Assembly (NCBI RefSeq): GCF_963082655.1
Contig: NC_081553.1
Span: forward strand, 37,149,509-37,213,508
Length of the DNA stretch: 64,000 bases
Source: Stomoxys calcitrans
Taxonomy: Eukaryota; Arthropoda; Insecta; Diptera; Muscidae
Direction of reading: 5' to 3'
The notes beneath the pieces are model-generated. The model saw only the letters and a list, made by a program, of their open reading frames with translations, searched no databases and was not told where the DNA came from. Every line of letters begins with the position of its first letter. The stretch's first letter is position 1. Shown here one piece after another: positions 19,370 to 32,585 of the stretch. A program made the position numbers and the translations under genes.

Positions 19370-21890
19370 CGAGCGATTATAACTTTTCATGTGTGCACAC
19401 CATTGAGGGAAAACAATTTTCATTGTTTAAACTAAACAAAATTTTAAATTTCAAGTTTTTTGCTGTTAGAGCGAAGATAATTAAATTTCACAATATTCGC
19501 TTCTTTCTCTTTCGAGACGAGCTCCATGATCGGAGATTTTCTTTGTAAATAGAAAAGGAAAGTCAGAGATCGCAACACACACCAACCACTATGGGACGCG
19601 TTTCGTTCTTGATTAGAAGACTTTTCAACCATATTAGGTGTGATGGTTTCAAGGGCCGTGCATTGTATTCGAAGCGCATGCAATGCAAAAAGGCCTCTAT
19701 GATACAAATACCACATTCACTATGCTCGAAAACCCTTTCTATTAGCTGTACTTTTTCCAATGCATGTGTTTTCGTGTAATGACAGATTTTTTGTCTGCGA
19801 TAATTACACAGCTTCCATGGTGCACATGATTCTGTGCATCAGTTGGAAGTTGTATTGATAGCTTCGAATTCTAGACAAGGTTCGGAAGTAGTGTAATTGT
19901 CGCAGACAATAAATCTGTCATTACACGAAAAGACATGCATTGGGAAAAGTACAGCTAATAGACAGGTTTTTCCATTGAGGGAAAAAAGTTTTCATTGTTT
20001 AAACGAAACTAAATTTAAAAATTTCAATTTTTTTTTCACAATTTTCGCTTCTTTCTCTTTCAAGACGAGCTCCATGGTCGGAGTTTTTCTTTGTAAATGG
20101 AAAAGGAAAGCCAGAGATCGCAACATACACCAACCACTATGGGACGCGTTTCGTTCTTGGTTAGAAGACTTTTCAACCATATTAGGTGTGATGGTTTCAA
20201 GGGCCGTGCGTTGTATTTGAATCGCATGTAATGCAAAAAGGCCTCTATGATACAAATACAACATTAACCACGCTCGAAAACCCGCTCTATTAGCTGTACT
20301 TTTCCCAATGCATGTCTTTTTCGTGTAATGACAGATTTTTTGTCTGCGACAATTACACTGCTGCCATGGTGCACATGATTCTGTGCATCTGTTGGAAGTT
20401 GTATTGATGGCTTCGAATTCTAGACAAGGTTCGGAAGTAGTGTAATTGTCGCAGACAATAAATCTGTCATTACACGAAAGGACATGCATTGGGAAAAGTA
20501 CAGCTAATAGACAGGTTTTTCCATTGAGGGAAAAAAGTTTTCATTGTTTAAACGAAACTAAATTTAAAAATTTCAAGTTTTTTTCACAATTTTCGCTTCT
20601 TTCTCTTTCAAGACGAGCTCCATGGTCGGAGTTTTTCTTTGTAAATGGAAAAGGAAAGCCAGAGATCGCAATACACACCAACCACTATGGGACGCGTTTC
20701 GTTCTTGGTTAGTAGACTTTTCAACCATATTAGGTGTGATGGTTTCAAGGGCCGTGCCTTGTATTCGAAGCGCATGCAATGCAAAAAGGCCTCTAAGATA
20801 AAAATACCACATTAACCACGCTCGAAAACCCTGTCTATTAGCTGTACTTTTCCTGATGCATGTCTTTTCGTGTAATGACAGATTTTTTGTCTGCGACAAT
20901 TGCACTCCATGGAGCACATGATTCTGTGCATCTGTTGGAAGTTGTATTGATGGTTTCGAACTCTAAACAACGGCAACGGTTCTCGCTGTTGCTCCGTGTT
21001 CCCAGCTTCGGAAGTAGTGTAATTGTCGCAGACAAAAAATCTGTCATTACACGAAAACACATGCATTGGGAAAAGTACAGCTAATAGACAGGTTTTTCCA
21101 TTGAGGGAAACAAGTTTTCATTGTTTAAACGAAACTAAATTTAAAATTTTCAAGTTTTTTTCATTAAATTTCACAATTTTCGCTTCTTTCTCTTTCGAGA
21201 CAAGCTCCATGATCGGGGATTTTCTTTGTAAATGGAAAAGGAAAGCCAGAGATCGCAATACACACCAACCACTATGGGACGCGTTTCGTTCTTGGTTAGT
21301 AGACTTTTCAACCATATTAGGTGTGATTACCTCAAAAAGGCCTCCATGATACAAATACCATATTAACCGCGCTCGAAAATCCTGTCTATTAGCTGTACTT
21401 TTCCCAATGCATGTCTTTTCATGTAATGACAGATTTTTTGTCTGCGACAATTACACTACTTCCATGGTGCACATGATTCTGTGCATCTGTTGGAAGTTGT
21501 ATTGATGGCTTCGAATGCTAGATAATGGCAACGGCTCTCGCTATGGCTCTGTGTGCCCAGGTTCGAAAGTAGTGTAATTGTCGCAGACAAAAAATCTGTC
21601 ATTACTCGAAAACACATGCATTGGGGAAAGTACAGCTAATAGGCAGGGCGTTCGAGCGTGGTTAATGTGGTATTTGTATCATAGAGACGTTTTCGCATTA
21701 AATATGAAACTTGCTAACGCACGGGCCTTGAAGCCATCACACCTTATATGGTTGAAAAGTCTTCCAACCAAGGACGAAACGCGTCCCATAGTGGTTGATG
21801 TGTGTTGCGAACTCTGGCTTTCCTTTTCCAAAATCTCAGATCATTCAGCTCGTATCGAAAGAGAAACAAACGAAAAAATTGTATGATGTT
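19370..21890. repeat. Foldback-like cluster: four direct units of about 550-580 bp and one inverted half
   Basis: CCATTGAGGGAAA recurs at about 19402, 19972, 20521 and 21101. Each unit contains a long inverted repeat (arms about 75 bp, including TGACAGATTTTTTGTCTGCG and its reverse complement) around a spacer of about 110-150 bp. From 21640 to 21880 the outer part of the unit appears reversed, making about 21180-21880 one large palindrome. Open frames occur symmetrically on both strands and match nothing I know, so I treat them as by-products. No transposase is visible. Confidence 0.75.
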
Positions 21891-23286
21891 AGACAAAACA
21901 GCTTGACAATCAAACCCCATCGGAAGGGTTCCTACAGCTTTGTTGTTGTAACCAAAAAAAGTAATCACAACGGTATATGGAACAATTACCCTACTAAACA
22001 TTTCATCTTGACAGTTATCATTCATCATCATAATCACACCCATCATTTGTTCAGGTCCCAGCTACATAAATAGCTGGAAAGTATATTCACATTAAATTTC
22101 CTTCAGAATAAGGTCAAATTATCAAAATTCTGAAAGCATACAAGAAACGACAGCAATTTTAGGTAATTGAGATATACGATTTTAATAAACCCCCATAAGC
22201 AACAGAACAGAACAGACAGGTACACTATACCGACATAAAAAAAAGTCCCTCTTTGCGGATGGTGGAGTTTCCAAGGCAAATTATAATCTAACTCTAAATC
22301 ACAATTCTTCCCACCAAGACAAATTTCAATTACGTGGAATATTTCACAGCCCAATTTCCCCGCATGCGTAACCGAATGGAACGAACGCCAAAACGCGTAA
22401 AAAGAAAGCCAAAAACTAGCAGCAGAGCTAGTGGCCAATTACAAAAAAGTGGTAGCTAGCTGGTGATGATGATAATGGTGTGCTGGTGCTTCAAGACAAT
22501 CCGCAATGATTGTGGCTGGCTGCTGGTGTTATGTTAGAGGATGGCTGGATGGATGGATGGATGGTTGAATGCCTATTTGGACAGTATAAACGAGTACAAC
22601 TAATAAAAATAACGCATAATTTTCTTTTGCCAGGGCACTTACACAGGGTACATCAACGAAACTTACCATTCTGTTGTAACTTGTCAGCCAGCAACTGTGC
22701 CGAGTCGTATTTGAATTTCCTGGCAAGAAAGCGAAACATCGACAGCCTTCTATACAAATGGCCCCAAAGAGTAACCACCAACCTCACCAACGCCATGGTA
22801 GTTATGCTTGTAATAAAATGAACTATGCCTTCAACTTCAACCACATTGGAGTGTAAAGAAGTTCAAATCCGCTAACAACTGGACTTGCATTTACAAAACG
22901 TTTAGGAGGCAAGACATAATAAAATGAGACGAAATGTTGCTACAAAAACTAAATGCGGTAGCTGCGGGCGGTATGACAGAAGGTGTTCTTTTGCTGCTAC
23001 AACTCTTCTGACAAGAGTCTACAAAACATTACCGCCATAACCCATCACCATTATCAAAAAAAAAAAAAAAACAGAGAAAAAACAACAATAGAAGATGATT
23101 TTTTAATAGTTCGAAAAGAATGACTAATTAACCGATGTTTTCTTCTTATAGTTTGCCAACCAAACAGCAAAAACAAATAGACAACGGGAAAAACTTATTC
23201 AAGCACATCATGGGCCCTAAAATGGTTTAGATAGGGGGGAGGGTGTGAACATTTTGGTTGGCATGTGGACTAGGGAGTTTTTTTTT
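21891..23286. other. Unique stretch; GGAT microsatellite and a coding-like block
   Basis: Non-repetitive apart from GGAT repeats at about 22544-22566 and an A-run near 23057-23072. See the separate entry for the coding-like block at 22634-22844. Confidence 0.4.
22634..22844. other. Possible protein-coding exon, strand unresolved
   Basis: A short unique block is open on both strands. Plus strand: CTAAT near 22599, a pyrimidine tract and TTTTGCCAG make a plausible acceptor at 22633; frames after it include one open to a stop at 22821. Minus strand: an ATG at 22796 (context ACCATGG) or 22844 opens a frame ending in LADKLQQN followed by the strong donor GTAAGT at 22666-22661. The minus peptide, beginning MALVRLVVTLWGHLYRRL, is basic and hydrophobic; I do not recognise either product. 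Codon choice looks gene-like in both readings, so I do not choose. It may also be chance in a non-repetitive stretch. Confidence 0.25.
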
Positions 23287-26280
23287 ACCCTCCACCATAG
23301 GATGGGGGTATACTAATTTCGTCATTCTGTTTGTAACACCTCGAAATATGCGTCTGAGACCCCATCTTGATCGTCATGTCATTTTAAGTCGATCTAGCCA
23401 AGTCCGTCCGTCCGTCTGTCTGTCGAAAGCACGCTAACTTTCGAAGGAGTACAGCTAGTCGCTTGAAATTTTGCCCAAATACTTTTAATTAGTGTAGGTC
23501 GGTTGCGATTGTAAATGGGCCAAATCGATCCATGTTTTGATATAGCTGCCATATAAACCGATCTTGGGTCTTGACTTCTTGAGATATAAACCGATCTTGG
23601 GTCTTGACTTCTAGAGAGCGCAATTCTCGCTCGATTTGACTGAAATTTTGCACGTATTGTCTGGGGTCTTGACTTCTAGCGAGCGCAATTCTTGCCCGTT
23701 TTGACTGAAATTTTGCACGAGATGTTCCAACAACTGCGCTAAGTATGGATCAAATCGATCCAATAGCTGCCATATAAAACGATCAAGGGTCTTGACTTCT
23801 TGAGCCTCTAGAGGGCGCAATTCTCATCCGGTTTCCGACTGAAATTTTGCACGTTGTGTTTTGGTATCATTTCCAGCAACTGTGTAAGTATGATTCAAAT
23901 CGGTTCATAATCTGGTATAGCTGTCATATAAACCGATCTTGAATCTTGACTTCTTGAGCCAATGGAGGGCGCAATTCTCATCCGATTTGGCTGAAATTTT
24001 GCATGAGGTGTTTTGTTATGCCTTCCAACAACTGTGCAAAGTATGGCGCAAATCGGTTCATAACATGATATAGCTGTCATATAAACCTATTTGGGGTCTT
24101 GACTTCTTGAGCCGCTAGAGGGCGCAATTCCTATCCGATTTGGCTGAAATTTTGCCCGAGGGGTTTTTTATGCCTTCCAATAACTGTGCTAAGTATGTCT
24201 CAAATCGGTTAATAACCTCATATAGCTGCCATATAAACCGATCTGGGGTCTTGACTTCTTGAGCCAATAGAGGGCGCAATTCTCATCCGATTTGGCTGAA
24301 ATTTTGCCCGAGGTGTTTTTTAATGCCTTCCAATAACTGTGCTAAGTATGGCTCAAATCGGTTAATAACCTAATATAGCTGCCATATAAACCGATCTAGG
24401 ATCTTGACTTCTTGAGCCACTAGAGGGCGCAAGTCTCATCCGAGTTGCCTGTAATTTTGCACGTGGTGTTTTGCTATGACTTCCAACAACTGTGTTAAGA
24501 ATAGTTCAAATCGGTTCATAACCTGATATAGCTGCCATATAAACCGATCTTGGGTCTTGACTTCTTGAGCCGCTAGAGGGCGCAAGTCTCATCCGATTTG
24601 GCAGAGATTTTGTACAACGGCTTTTCTCATGACCTTCAACATACGTGTCTAATATGGTCTGAATAGATCAATAGCTTGATGCAGTTCCCATATAAACCTA
24701 TCTCCCGATTTTGCTCCTTGAGCCCCTGGAACCCTCAATTTTCATCCGATTTGGCTGAAATTTGACACATAGTGTTCTGTTATGCCTTCCAACAACTGAA
24801 CTTAATACGCTTTAAATCGGTCCGTAACCTGATATATCTCCCATATAAACCGATCTCCCGATTTGACTTCTTGAGCCCTTACAAGCTGCAATTTTTGTCC
24901 GACTTGGATGAAATTGAGCATAAAGTATGTTGCTATGACTTTCTACAACTCCGCCTAGTACGGTCCGAATCGGTCTACAACCTGATATAGCTCCCATGTA
25001 TAGCGGTCTCGCTCATTTTTGTGCAAAATTTCTGCCAAATCGGACGAAAATTGTGTCTTCCAGGGGCTCAAGAAGTCAAATTGGTAGATCGGTTCATATG
25101 ATGGAGACCAAAGTGGAAATCATTGTGCAAAAAATTTCAGCCACATCGGATAACAATTGCCCCACTATAGGGCGCTCAAGAAGTATAACCGGAAGATCGG
25201 TTTATATTGCATCTATATCAGGTTATAAACCGATTTGGTCCATACTTGGCGCAGTTGTCGATGATCAAACCAAAACACTTCATGCAAAATTTCAGTCAAA
25301 TCGGATAATAATTGCGCCCTCTGGCGGCTCAAGAAGTCAAGATCCGGAATCGGGTTATATGGGAGCGATATGAAGTTATGATCCGATTTGGTCCATAACT
25401 GGTGATGGTCAAACCAAAACACTTAATGAAAATCTGATAATAATAGCGCCCTCTGGCGGCCCAAGAAGTTAAGATCCGAAATCGGTTTATATGGGAGCGA
25501 TATGATGTTATGAACCGATTTGGACCATACTTGAAAGAGTTGTTGGAAGTCAAAAGTAAACTCTTGGTGCAAAAATTCAGCCAAATTGGATAAGAGTTGG
25601 GCCCTCTAGGGGCTCAAGACGTCATTATTCCAGATCATATTATATGGGAGCTATATCAGGTTATGAACCGATTTAAACCATAGTTGTTAGAAGTTAGAAA
25701 AAAAACACTTCATGCAAAATTTCAGCCAAATCGGATAATAATTGCGCCCTCTTGCGGCTCAAGAATTCAAGATCTATGTGGGAGCTATATGAGGTTAAAA
25801 CCGATTTGGAGCATTCTTGAAACAGTTGTTGGAAGTCAACATTAAACACTTGGTGCAAAAATTCAGCTAAATCGGATAAGAATTGGGCCCAAGAAGTCAA
25901 GATCCGTTATCGGTTTATGTGGCCTAACTGACCTGCACTAATAAGAACTTGAAATTTTGCACAAATACTTCTTATCATTGCAGGTCGGTTGGGATTGTAA
26001 ATGGGCCATATAGGTCTATGTTTTGATATATCTGCCATACAATCCGATCTCGGGTCTTGACTTCTTGAGCCTCTAGAAGGCGCAATTCTTATCCGATTTG
26101 GTTGAAATTTCGAATGGCGTCTTTAGTTATGAACTGTGCCAAATATGGTTTAAATCGGTCGATAACCTGATATTGTTGCTATATAGCCGATCTGCGATCT
26201 TGACATCCTTAGCCTTTAGAGGGCGCAAATATTATTTGATTGGGCAGAAATTTTGTACAACGGCTTCTTCCATGACCTAA
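23287..26280. mobile_element. INE-1-like (Helentron-type) element with inverted blocks of 153-bp repeats
   Basis: The head TACCCTCCACCATAGGATGG followed by GTCCGTCCGTCCGTCTG-type runs resembles INE-1/DINE-1 elements of flies. Inside are tandem units carrying CTTGACTTCTTGAGCC, AGAGGGCGCAATTCTCATCC and TATAGCTGCCATATAAACCG; four successive units measured at 24098-24556 are 152-153 bp apart. From about 25000 to 25915 the units run in the opposite direction, then the original direction resumes to 26280. The 3' terminal sequence is missing. Confidence 0.65.
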
Positions 26281-27629
26281 AGAAAATTTTTTGTTTTTTT
26301 TTTTTTTGTTGTAAAACATAGGGGCTTAGGAAATAAAAATAATTTTTTTTAGTTTGTTTCAAATATTTTTAAAAATTCAAAAAGGAAATATTAAAAAATA
26401 ATTAAAAACCAAAATTTTTTAAATGAAAAAAAAAATGCTCTAAATAATGAAAATACGAAATTTTATCAAAATCGGACAAGGGAATCAAGAGTCAGGCGTT
26501 AATTTCTTATACTTTTTTTGTATAAGAAACCTTTTTCAACCTTAATTAATAATTTCCCAAATGATCATACTACCCCCCATGTCACCCCGTCAGATACTCT
26601 TTATGTATTTCAAATTGTTAAGTGTTAGATTTCTAACAAAAATCTGAATATTTGGTCTATTATTATTATTTGTAGTAGTTGCTGTTGTTGTTGTTGTTTT
26701 ATTTTAATTTCCAATGTTGGCCAAGTGTGAGGACGTTGTATACCACCAACACCTTTAGTTGAGTGAGTGAGTGTGGTGGTTTTAACATGTTCAGGTGTTG
26801 GAGGGGAATTATGCATCAGTGCGCAAGCGTAAACGCACTACCATGAAACAGCTAAAAATTACTCACAAAACAAAAACGTAGAAAAAAACGCAGTAAAAAA
26901 AACAATAGGCAAGAGCTATGATCTCTGACTGGCTGAGTGACTGGGCCAACACCAACTACATCATCAGCTAGCAACACCACCACCACCTTCGCCACCTACC
27001 ACACACTGTGAATAACCATATGCTGGGTAATTTTAAAAGAAATGAGAAAACAAAAAAAACAAAAACAACAATTTCTTCAATTGTTTCCCTTGGAAAATGG
27101 GAAAACTTAACATAGATTTTAATGCACTGCTGGCTCGTTTGATTCGCCTACTTTGAGCTCTTTGACTGTTTTGGTCTCATAGTTGGCTTGCTGCTGGCTG
27201 ACTTGCTTGCTCGGTGGTGCTGATGTTCGTTCGCCTATGGTGCTCTTACAGATTTTCAGTAATTATTACCAAACTTAAATTAGAGTTTATATGCTCTAAA
27301 AGTCAAAGTGCCAAACAAGGAAATTTGTAATGTGTTGCTCTGGTTAAAAAAAAATGGTAAAATCTACATGAAAATGATTGTAATGATGATTTTAGCATTT
27401 CGAGCTCAGTATTTAAGGTAATGCCTTTTCCGATGCCGATTTTCTTTTTTTTCAAAACGACTAAATGAGCTCCCCCACTAAACACAATAAAAGTCATTGA
27501 TATGGAAATTTGTCTATTGTTTTGCCATACGTTATGTCACAGTGGGATTGCATTTTAAAAAATTTAATTTTTTTGGTAAAAATTTTTTCGAAAAGAACAT
27601 TTTTCTTTAATTAGTTTTTTGGGTTTTTT
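26281..27629. other. AT-rich unique stretch
   Basis: Very AT-rich with A/T runs to about 26560, (GTT)n near 26680-26698 and CAC-rich text near 26960-27005. No gene or repeat family recognised. Confidence 0.4.
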
Positions 27630-27776
27630 CGCGCAATTATTACTCGATTTGCCTGAAATTTTGAAGGTGGTGTTTTTCTATTCGAAAAGGTAATTTAAAG
27701 AACTTGACAAATGCGATCCATGGTGGAGGGTATAAAAGATTTGGCTCGGCCGAACCTAGCATGCTCTAACTGGATA
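27630..27776 (+). repeat. 3' end fragment of an INE-1-like element
   Basis: Contains GATCCATGGTGGAGGGTAT and GGCTCGGCCGAACCTAGCA, matching the terminal palindrome region of the copies ending at 33916 and 56416. Confidence 0.65.
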
Positions 27777-27777
27777 A

Positions 27778-27915
27778 ACATGGCTTAGTACCTCACAATG
27801 GTTGCCAGCATTAGCAGGGGAAATTCACCACTGAAAATTTCTTCTGATGGTCTCGCCTGGAATCTAACCCAAGCGTTCAGCGTCCAAGACGGATATGCAA
27901 ACCTCTGCTCTGCTC
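27778..27915 (-). repeat. SINE fragment
   Basis: Minus-strand head and proximal body: damaged B box (reverse of ATCTAACCC), GCGTTCAGCGTC and TGCCAGCATTAG. Ends are lost; several substitutions mark it as old. Confidence 0.65.
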
Positions 27916-27939
27916 TGTAAAAATTTACTGTCAATGAAG

Positions 27940-29423
27940 TCTTTGTTAAAATGCATACCTTATGCCCCATAGCTGCTATATCGAAATATGTTCCGATTTG
28001 GACCAAATACTAAAAACTAAAAGTCATTGTTCAATTGTGTTTAACAAAATATTGATCTTTTAAGTAGTTATATGTAAAAATAAACTTACCTGAACCATAT
28101 ACGACATAGATGTCGAAAAGCCTAACATAAGTCACTATGTCAAATTTCAGCGAAATTGGATTATAAGTGCGCCTTTAATGTGGCCGTGAATTTAAATTGA
28201 GATATCGGTCTATATGGCAGCTATATTCAAATCTGGACCGTTTTGGGCCAAGTTGCAGAAAAATGTCAAAGAGCCTAACACAACTCACTGTCCCAAATTT
28301 CGGCGAAATCGGACAATAAACGCACTTTTTATGGGCCCAAAACCTTTTATCGAGAGATCGGTCTATATAGCAGCTATATCCAAACCTGGACCGATCTGGG
28401 CAAAATTGAAAAAGGACGTCGAAGAGCCTAACTAAACCCACTGTCTAAAATTTCAGCGACATTGGACAATAAATGCGTCTTTTATGGCCCCAAAACCTAA
28501 AACCTAGATATCGGTCTATGTGGCAGCTATACCCAAATGTGGTTCGATCTGTGCGATATTGCAGAAGTATGTCTAGGGGCTTAACTTAATTGACTGTCCC
28601 GAATTTCGGCGACATCGGACAATAAATGAGCATTTTATGGCCCCAAAACCTTAAATCAAGAAATCGGTCTATATGACAGCTATATCCAAAACTGAACCGA
28701 TCTGGGCCAAATTGAGGAAAGATGTTGAAGGGCCTAAGACAACTCACTGTCCCAAACTTCAACAAAATCGGATAATAAATGTGGCTTTTATGGGCCTAAG
28801 ACCCTAAATCGGAGGATCGGTCTATATGGCAGCTATACCCAAATCTGAACCGATCTGGTCCAAATTAACAAAGGAAGTCGAAGGGCCTAATACAACTCAC
28901 TGTCCCAAATTTCAGCGAAATCGGGTAATAAATGTGGCTTTTATGGGCGTTATACCCTAAATCGGAGGATCGGTCTATATGGCAGCTATATCAAAATCTG
29001 AACCGATCTGGTCCAAATTAACGAAGGAAGTCGAAGGGCATAACACAACTCACTGTCCCAAATTTCAGCAAAATCGGATAATAAATGTGGCTTTTATGGG
29101 TCTAAGACGCTAAATCGGCGGATCGGTCTATATGGGGGCTATATGAAGACAAAGTCCGATATAGCCCATCTTCGAACTTAACCAGCTTCTGGACAAAAAA
29201 AGAATCTGTGCAAAATTTCTGCTCAATATCTCTATTTTTTAAGACTGTAGCGTGATTTTATCATACAGACAGACAGACGGACGGACAGGGCTGGATCGTC
29301 TTAGATGTTTACGCTGATCAAGAATATATATACGTTATTGGTTTGGAAATGGATATTTCGATGTGTTGCAAATGGAATGACAAAATGAATATACCCCCAT
29401 CCTTCGGTGGTGGCTATAAAAAT
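27940..29423 (-). mobile_element. INE-1-like element, GGCAGCTATA subfamily
   Basis: The right end (29423) is the head in reverse (CCCCCATCCTTCGGTGGTGG) after an ACAGACAGACGGACGGACAG block. To the left are about seven tandem units with CGGTCTATATGGCAGCTATA, AACTCACTGTCCCAAATTTC and ATAAATGTGGCTTTTATGGG. The left terminus is not clear. Confidence 0.6.
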
Positions 29424-29454
29424 AATACCAAGATCAATAATCGCGGTTAGTACA

Positions 29455-29870
29455 TAAGTCAAGTTCGGTGGTGTTTTGGCGGTGGTATGGACCCCGGACA
29501 CTTGATCGCAAAAATGAAAATCTATTTCGTGCTTTATTCCGAAGACCTTTCATTTGATTGCCAGGGTCGGTAAATATGTTCGATTTGGGAGGTGTTTTGG
29601 GGGTGCCCCGTCCCCACACATTTACCTTTGGTCACACAAATACCTTTCATATGAGTGCAATTTTGTTTCGATTGATCTGTAGATTCATTTTACGGGCTTT
29701 GCTGGTGGACCGTACCCCACCCCAAATTTGGATACCAAATTTTTGTTTTTAAGTTACTACAAGAAGGCAAATCCGTCCTCGAGTTCAAGCGTTTTTGAAA
29801 AAAAGATAAGGGGCAGGGTCAACCCCCAACCCCCTTCAGACATCACAAAATGTGTACAGAACCCTTCTGT
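29455..29870 (-). repeat. Helitron fragment
   Basis: Two or three units with ACCTTTCATTTGA and GGTGTTTTGGGGGTG motifs, ending in the GGGGCAGGGTCAACCCCC box, as in the 3347-6103 Helitron. Both termini absent. Confidence 0.65.
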
Positions 29871-29901
29871 ATCGAGATTTTTGTATATTTGAGATATTCA
29901 T

Positions 29902-30643
29902 TATACCCTACAGCACCACTGTGATATTTGGTATTATAACTTTGTGCATTTGTTTGCAACGCTCAGAAGGAGAAGAACTAGACCCATCGATAAGTATACC
30001 GATCGGCTTAGAATCACTTCCTGATTCGATTTAGCAATGTCCATCTGTCTGTCTGTCCATGTATTCTTGTAACCAAGATGCAGGTCGCATTTGTTGTCCG
30101 ATTTTCACAAAATTTTGTTTCAAGGACAAACGCTATTGATTTTGAAAAGAAATAGGTTCAGATTTAGATATAGCTCCCATATATATCTCTCATCCGATGT
30201 AGCCTTTTAAAGCTGTAGAACCCACAATTTTGGATTCTTCTTATTATGGATTATTCGTCTTATTATGTGTGCAAAATTTCATCAGATTCGGATCAGATTT
30301 AGATATAGCTCCCATATATATCTTTCATCCGATTTGACCTATTAAGGCTGTAGAAGCCATAATTTTGGTCCGATCTTAACCAAATTTGGCGTGAATTGGT
30401 TTTTGTGACTTCAAAATGTATGTGCAATATTTCATCGAAATCGGATCAGATTTAGATATAGCTGCCATGTGTATCTTTCCTCCGATATGGCTTTTAAGTC
30501 TTTAGTATCCACAATTTTGGTCCGATACTTACAAAATTCAGCATGAGATGTTTCGTGTGAAGTCTTAATGTGTGTGCAAAAGCTCCCATATATATCTTTC
30601 ATCCGATTTGACCAATCTTTACCAAATTTGGCATGGTCGGAAA
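29902..30643 (+). repeat. INE-1-like element, TATACCCTACA subfamily
   Basis: Head TATACCCTACAGCACCAC with GTCCATCTGTCTGTCTGTCC, then units sharing TTTAGATATAGCTCCCATAT and CCACAATTTTGG. Closest relative: 34525-35170. Confidence 0.6.
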
Positions 30644-30644
30644 A

Positions 30645-32267
30645 ATTTTTTCCCCCTGGGGGTGTTTTGGGAAAGGGGTGATGCCCTAAATACATGGTCC
30701 TACATTTGGATATCAAATTCGTATTCTACTCCCAAATACATTTATTTGAGCCTCATATTGCGATGGTCACTCAAAAATTGCTGTTTGTGGGGTATTTTGG
30801 GAAAGGGGTAGCGCCCCAGAAAATTGGTTCCGAAGATGGGTATCAATTCTTGCTCTACCCTCCAATACGTTTCATTTATGAAATATGCCCGATTTAGGGG
30901 TGTTTTGGGGATTGGAGTGGTCCCCCACACACTAAGCCCGGGAAATATATCAGCAACGTGCTCTATTCTCATATATCTATATATCATTTATTTGAACCCC
31001 ATATTGCCTCAAAATTGGATATCAAATTCGTTTTCTAATCTCATTTAAACTCCTTATAGCAAATATGTCCAGTTTGGGGTATTGGCCCTAAAAACTATGA
31101 ATATTTAGTTCCACTCTCTTTAACACCCAAATTGTCTTGGTGAGCAAATACGTCCTATTTGTGGGTTATAATGGTGGTGGGACGTCCGCTAGACAGTTGG
31201 CCCCTAATGTTGATGTCAGATACGTGGTCTACTCCCACATACCTTTAATTTGAGCCCCATATTTCCATAGTCGGCAAACATGACCGGCTTATGGGGTGTT
31301 TTGGGGGATGGGCGGCCACTCAGTGAGTTAACTTTGAAAATATATATCGGATTCGTGTTCCACTTTAAAAACCCTCTTATTTGAGCCTCATATTGCAATA
31401 GTCAGAAAATATTTACTATTTGGGTGGTATTGTGGGTGTGGGGTGGCCCCATAGACACTTTTCCCGAATATTGATAGTAAAGTCGTAATTTACTCCCAAA
31501 GACCTTTCATTTGAGCCCCATATTGCTATGGTCGTAAATTTGTCCCCTTTGGGGGATGTTTTTGGTGAGAGGCGGCCCCCAAACACTTGGTCCCATATTT
31601 GGATATCAGATTCGTATTCTACATTCAAATACCTTTTTTTTTAAGCCCCATATTCTCATGGTCAGTAAATAAGTACAGTTTGGGGGGTGTTTTGGGAAGG
31701 GGTGGACCCCAGAAACGTGGTCCCACATTTGGATATCAGATTCGTATTCTACTCGCAAATACCATTCATTTGAGTCCCACATTGCCATGGTCAGTAAATA
31801 TGTCCGATTTAGGGGTATTTTAGGGCTTAGGGTGGTCCCCCAAGCACTTGGTCCGACAATTGGATATCAGATACGTTTTCTTATCCCAAATACCTTTTAT
31901 TTGAGTCCCATATTGTCGTGATTGGTCTAAATATATGTTTGGTAGGTTTTAGGGTGGGGCAGCCCCTCTAGGTACCCCATCCGAAATTTGGATACCAAAT
32001 TTTTTATTTTTAGGGTATCATATGAGAGCACACAAAATTTCGCTTAAATCTCCGATATCTGGCGTTTCTGAAAATTAGGGTAAGGGGGAGGGTCCGCCCC
32101 CCCTTCAGATATCAAAAAATGTAGTATCCTATTTTCACCACGAGGTCATTATGCACCATCTGTGAAAATTTCAAGAAAATCGGTTCAGACGTTTCTGAGT
32201 CTATAAGGAACACACAGACATACAAACAAACCTACAAACAAACACAAATTGATCTTTATATATAAGA
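30645..32267 (-). mobile_element. Helitron copy with 5' terminus, 3' truncated
   Basis: On the minus strand it begins at 32267 with TCTTATATATAAAGATC after an A, matching the Helitron 5' rule. About nine tandem units follow, with GGATATCAGATTCGTATTCT and TACCTTTCATTTGAGCCCCA. The CTAG end is missing; it stops near 30645 next to an INE-1-like copy. Confidence 0.7.
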
Positions 32268-32585
32268 TTTTTATTTTTCCGCCAATTAAATTTAAATTTT
32301 TTATGACTTTTAAAAAATGGGTACATTTAATAGAAACCCAGTTTGCCAATTCATGTCCCATGGAGTAATCCCACTGTGCGAACTCCATTAAGAACTGTTG
32401 TTTTAGTTTTTTTTCCTACATTGGATCGAATCTTCCACTTGCATCAATCCATCCGTCCCACATTAACCAAGCGTTCATTCATTCATATATGAATGAAATG
32501 GCAAAAACATATGTAAATTGAAAATAATTAACAAATCCCGCCAACTTTAATGTTATGCGCTTTTTCCCCCATTTATGTTTTTTTT
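32268..32585. other. Unassigned unique stretch
   Basis: AT-rich; no frame or repeat recognised. Confidence 0.3.

Noticed and set aside
19897..21450. Frames starting MSQTINLSLHE or MSQTKNLSLHE on both strands
   Set aside because: They are mirrored by the inverted arms of the foldback units and differ in length between units through frameshifts; no known domain.
28079..28100. Minus-strand CAGGTAAGTTT, a second possible recursive splice site
   Set aside because: The preceding sequence (GTATATGGTT) is not pyrimidine-rich, and it lies within INE-1-like repeat DNA.
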